Positions 61,807 to 64,000 of a stretch of 64,000 nt of DNA are shown here, in pieces. Made by a program: the position numbers and the translations under genes. Every line of letters starts with the position of its first letter. Within the stretch, counting starts at the first letter, position 1. The stretch comes from Catellatospora sp. IY07-71 (GTDB taxonomy: Bacteria > Actinomycetota > Actinomycetes > Mycobacteriales > Micromonosporaceae), in assembly GCF_018326265.1 (NCBI RefSeq), contig NZ_AP023360.1:2533501-2597500 (forward strand), written 5' to 3'. The notes under the pieces are model-generated. The model was not told the origin of the DNA. It searched no databases and worked only from the letters and a program-made list of their open reading frames with translations.

Positions 61807-62586
61807 ATGGCTTCGAAGTCCTCGCAGGAGGCGCGTTCGGCGGATCGGACCGAGCAGGCCGCCGCCGCGCTGGCCGACCTGGGTGCCGCGTTCGGCGTGA
61901 CACTCACGCCGGAGCTGCTGGAACGCGCCCTGACCCACCGCTCGTACGCGTACGAGCACGGCGGGCTGCCCACCAACGAGCGGCTGGAGTTCCTCGGCGA
62001 CGCCGTGCTGGGCGTCGTCATCACCGCCTCGCTCTACACCGCGCACCCTGACCTGCCCGAGGGCCGGCTGGCGAAGCTGCGGGCCAGCGTGGTCAACTCG
62101 CGCGCCCTGGCGGGCGTGGCCCGCTCCCTCGGCAACGGCGGCATCGGCCCGCACCTGCTGCTGGGCAAGGGCGAGGAGACCACCGGCGGGCGGGACAAGG
62201 AGTCGATCCTCGCCGACACGCTGGAGGCGCTGCTCGGCGCGATCTACCTGGAGCACGGCATGGACCGGGCCGCCGAGGTGGTCCGCGCGCTGTTCGACCC
62301 GCTGATGGCGGAGTCGGCGCGCCGCGGCGCGTCGCTGGACTGGAAGACCAGCCTGCAGGAGCTGACCTCCGCGCACGGCTGGGGCGTGCCCGAGTACGCC
62401 ATCGAGGAGCAGGGCCCCGACCACGCCAAGATGTTCACCGCCTGGGCGGTCGTCGGCGGCGAGCGGTTCGGCGGGGTCACCGGGCGGACCAAGAAGGACG
62501 CCGAGCAGCGGGCCGCCGAGGAGGCCTGGCAGGTGCTGTCGCACCGGGCCGTGGACACCTCGCATCCGGAGGCCCGGGAGACATGA
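61807..62586 (+). CDS. rnc: Ribonuclease III
   Basis: Cleaves double-stranded RNA in rRNA and mRNA processing. 259 residues from ATG 61807 (GTG 61798 is possible). Endonuclease domain with the signature [15 protein letters not shown] and the Mg2+-site [15 protein letters not shown]; double-stranded RNA-binding domain at the C-terminus ([39 protein letters not shown]). Its TGA overlaps the next ATG. Confidence 0.96.
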   Translation: MASKSSQEARSADRTEQAAAALADLGAAFGVTLTPELLERALTHRSYAYEHGGLPTNERLEFLGDAVLGVVITASLYTAHPDLPEGRLAKLRASVVNSRALAGVARSLGNGGIGPHLLLGKGEETTGGRDKESILADTLEALLGAIYLEHGMDRAAEVVRALFDPLMAESARRGASLDWKTSLQELTSAHGWGVPEYAIEEQGPDHAKMFTAWAVVGGERFGGVTGRTKKDAEQRAAEEAWQVLSHRAVDTSHPEARET

Positions 62587-63794
62587 CGGTGGCCGCCCCC
62601 GCCCACCTCGACAATCCGCCGACAGACGCCGGCCGCAAACCGAGGCTGTGGCGGCGGGCCGGTGGCCTGCACGGGGTCGCCGCGGCGTTCGTCGTGGTGG
62701 CCGCGCTGCGCTGCGCCCAGCTGGTCGCGGTGTGGGCGATGTCCCCGCCGGACTCTCCGAAGACGCTGTGGCAGCGGCTGCTGCTCTGGGACGGCGGCTG
62801 GCTGCTCGACGTCGCCGTCAACGGCTACCCGTCCGGCTACACCTACCGCGACGGTGAGATCACCGGCAACGGGTTCGCCTTCTTCCCGCTCTTCCCGCTG
62901 CTCGTGCGGGGCGGCACGGCACTGGGCCTGCCGCCGGAGGCCGCGTCCCTGTTGACGGCCCATCTCGCCGCGCTGGCCGCCGGGGTGCTGGTCTACCTGC
63001 TCGGCGTCAGCCTGTGGTCGCGCCGCGTCGGGTACGCCCTGGTCGTGCTCGTCTGCGCGCAGCCGATGGCCGTCGTGCTCGGCATGGGCTACACCGAGTC
63101 GCTGTTCCTGGCCCTGGTGGCGGGCGCGCTGCTGGCCGCGCAGGAACGGGTGTGGTGGGCGGCGGGCCTGGCCGGGCTCGGCGCGGCGCTGACCCGGCCC
63201 ACCGGCGCCGGCGTCGGCGTGGCGCTGGCCGTCGCCGTGCTGCTGCTGTGGTGGCGGTCCCGCCGGGGCGAGGTCACGCTGCGGCGGTACGAGCTGCCGC
63301 AGGCCGTCGCGGCGGCCGGGCTCGCGCTGGCCGGGGTGCCGCTGTTCCTGGCGTGGGTCGGCCTGCGCGTCGGCGAGTGGGACGCCTGGTTCACGGTGCA
63401 GACCAAGGGCTGGGGCACCACGTTCGACTTCGGCAAGGGCGTGCTGGACTTCATCGCCTCGGCCGTGCTCGGCGGGGAGGGCGTCGTCGAGATCGTCACC
63501 GTGCTGCTCATCGTGGTCGCCCTGCTGCTGGCGGTGTACGCGGCCGGCGAGCGCGTCTGGCCGCCGCTGCTGGTGTACGGGCTGATCGCGCTGGTGCTGG
63601 TGCTGGGGCAGGCCGGCTACTGGCACTCCAAGCCCCGGCTGCTGGTGCCGGTGCTGCTGCTGTGCTGCGTGCCACTGGCCCGGGGACTGGCCCGGGTGTC
63701 GACGGGAACGTCGGTGGTGTTGCTCATGATGTGGAGCGCGTTCGGCCTCTGGTTCGGCGCGCACATGATCACGGTGTGGCCGTACACGATCTGA
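62583..63794 (+). CDS. PIG-V-like mannosyltransferase (GT-C fold membrane protein)
   Basis: 403 residues with about nine or ten helices. After the first helix an outer loop carries [15 protein letters not shown], the W-D-[GA] acidic motif of PIG-V-type polyprenol-phosphate-mannose transferases, followed by [12 protein letters not shown]; later [21 protein letters not shown] and [12 protein letters not shown] are typical. Probably adds mannose to a cell-envelope lipid or protein on the outer face; the acceptor is unknown. ATG 62583 overlaps the rnc stop (ATGA). Confidence 0.85.
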   Translation: MTVAAPAHLDNPPTDAGRKPRLWRRAGGLHGVAAAFVVVAALRCAQLVAVWAMSPPDSPKTLWQRLLLWDGGWLLDVAVNGYPSGYTYRDGEITGNGFAFFPLFPLLVRGGTALGLPPEAASLLTAHLAALAAGVLVYLLGVSLWSRRVGYALVVLVCAQPMAVVLGMGYTESLFLALVAGALLAAQERVWWAAGLAGLGAALTRPTGAGVGVALAVAVLLLWWRSRRGEVTLRRYELPQAVAAAGLALAGVPLFLAWVGLRVGEWDAWFTVQTKGWGTTFDFGKGVLDFIASAVLGGEGVVEIVTVLLIVVALLLAVYAAGERVWPPLLVYGLIALVLVLGQAGYWHSKPRLLVPVLLLCCVPLARGLARVSTGTSVVLLMMWSAFGLWFGAHMITVWPYTI

Positions 63795-63819
63795 ACGGCC
63801 GGAGCGGAGAGGTGGCGTC

Positions 63820-64000
63820 ATGCCGGAGTTGCCCGAGGTCGAGACCGTGCGCAGCGGCCTGGCGCGCTGGGTGGTGGGCCGCACCATCGGCGCGGTCGAG
63901 GTGCGCCACCCCCGCGCGATCCGCCGCCACCCCGGCGGCGCGCAGGACTTCGCCGACGCGCTGACCGGCCGCACCATCACCGAGGCCCGCCGCCGCGGCA
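63820..64000 (+). CDS. mutM: Formamidopyrimidine-DNA glycosylase (5' part only)
   Basis: The first 60 residues are present; the gene runs off the window. [23 protein letters not shown] is diagnostic: after Met removal the N-terminal Pro is the Schiff-base nucleophile and E3 the acid. It excises 8-oxoguanine. GAGAGG lies ahead of ATG 63820. The order rnc, (membrane protein), mutM is common in actinobacteria. Confidence 0.95.
   Translation, partial: MPELPEVETVRSGLARWVVGRTIGAVEVRHPRAIRRHPGGAQDFADALTGRTITEARRRG

Overview
The window is 64 kb of very GC-rich DNA (roughly 70% or more), with heavy GTG start use, stop-start overlaps of the ATGA/GTGA type, and many TAnnnT boxes 6-8 nt in front of start codons. 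Together with mycothiol-era actinomycete gene neighbourhoods (F420 genes, an actinobacterial-type long SerA, a lysine-tailed HU, the RNase H-phosphatase fusion), this points to an actinomycete chromosome. The protein sequences and gene order look most like Micromonosporaceae; that family placement is inference. There is no transposase, integrase, phage gene or CRISPR array. Most of the window is conserved core chromosome.

Layout. 0.3-9 kb: serA, three tandem paralogous membrane proteins (the first frameshifted), an alpha/beta hydrolase with a TetR-like operator, an acetyltransferase, leuB and ilvE. 9-17.5 kb: an AbiEi/DUF559-type protein, a stand-alone prim-pol domain protein divergent from an XRE/TPR regulator, then flavoprotein, Nif3-like, coiled-coil zinc ribbon and RNase H/phosphatase genes, facing an RNB nuclease. 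17.5-24 kb: a 355-residue Lys/Ala-rich histone-like protein, a CDF metal exporter, small unknown proteins and RNase P RNA. 24-33.4 kb: TauE-like exporter, F420:NADP reductase, panB, nadE, a type I glutamine synthetase, DUF350 and a fumarylacetoacetase-like gene. The set nif3 / zinc ribbon / RNase H / panB / glnA2 resembles the Rv2220-Rv2230 neighbourhood of Mycobacterium tuberculosis. 33.4-40.3 kb: tRNA-Gln and tRNA-Glu, three paralogous one-helix mini-proteins, DUF3352, an IclR regulator divergent from leuCD, and HU. 40.4-54.6 kb: CYTH-CHAD plus ppk, cofC, plsC-gpsA, a Cys/Met PLP enzyme, ddl, DUF3515, an Lrp sensor-domain protein, thiL, rpmB and a FakA-like kinase. 54.6-64 kb: recG, an LPxTG surface protein, rsmD-coaD, a SepIVA-like coiled coil, DUF177-rpmF-rnc, a mannosyltransferase and the start of mutM.

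How the genes work together. The window carries much of serine and branched-chain amino acid synthesis (serA, leuB, ilvE, leuCD with its IclR regulator), cofactor synthesis (panB and coaD for CoA, nadE for NAD, thiL for thiamine, cofC for F420), phospholipid synthesis (plsC-gpsA), polyphosphate metabolism (ppk with a CHAD partner), and translation or RNA processing genes.

What stands out is between the genes. Several unrelated families of 35-80 bp palindromic elements sit at gene 3' ends: a GGAAGGGCACCTTCTTA family (5 copies, three of them forming the C-terminus of the neighbouring protein), a GATCGTCCGACTTGCC family (3 copies), a GATC...CGTGTC family (3 copies), a GCCATGCTG family (2 copies) and several single copies. 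A repeated leaderless-promoter layout (TAnnnT, 6-8 nt, ATG/GTG) can be read at 14 genes. No single locus is clearly a new defence or biosynthetic system. The best candidates for something undescribed are the hairpin families, the three-paralogue membrane operon with a CCCC frameshift, and the prim-pol/XRE pair.
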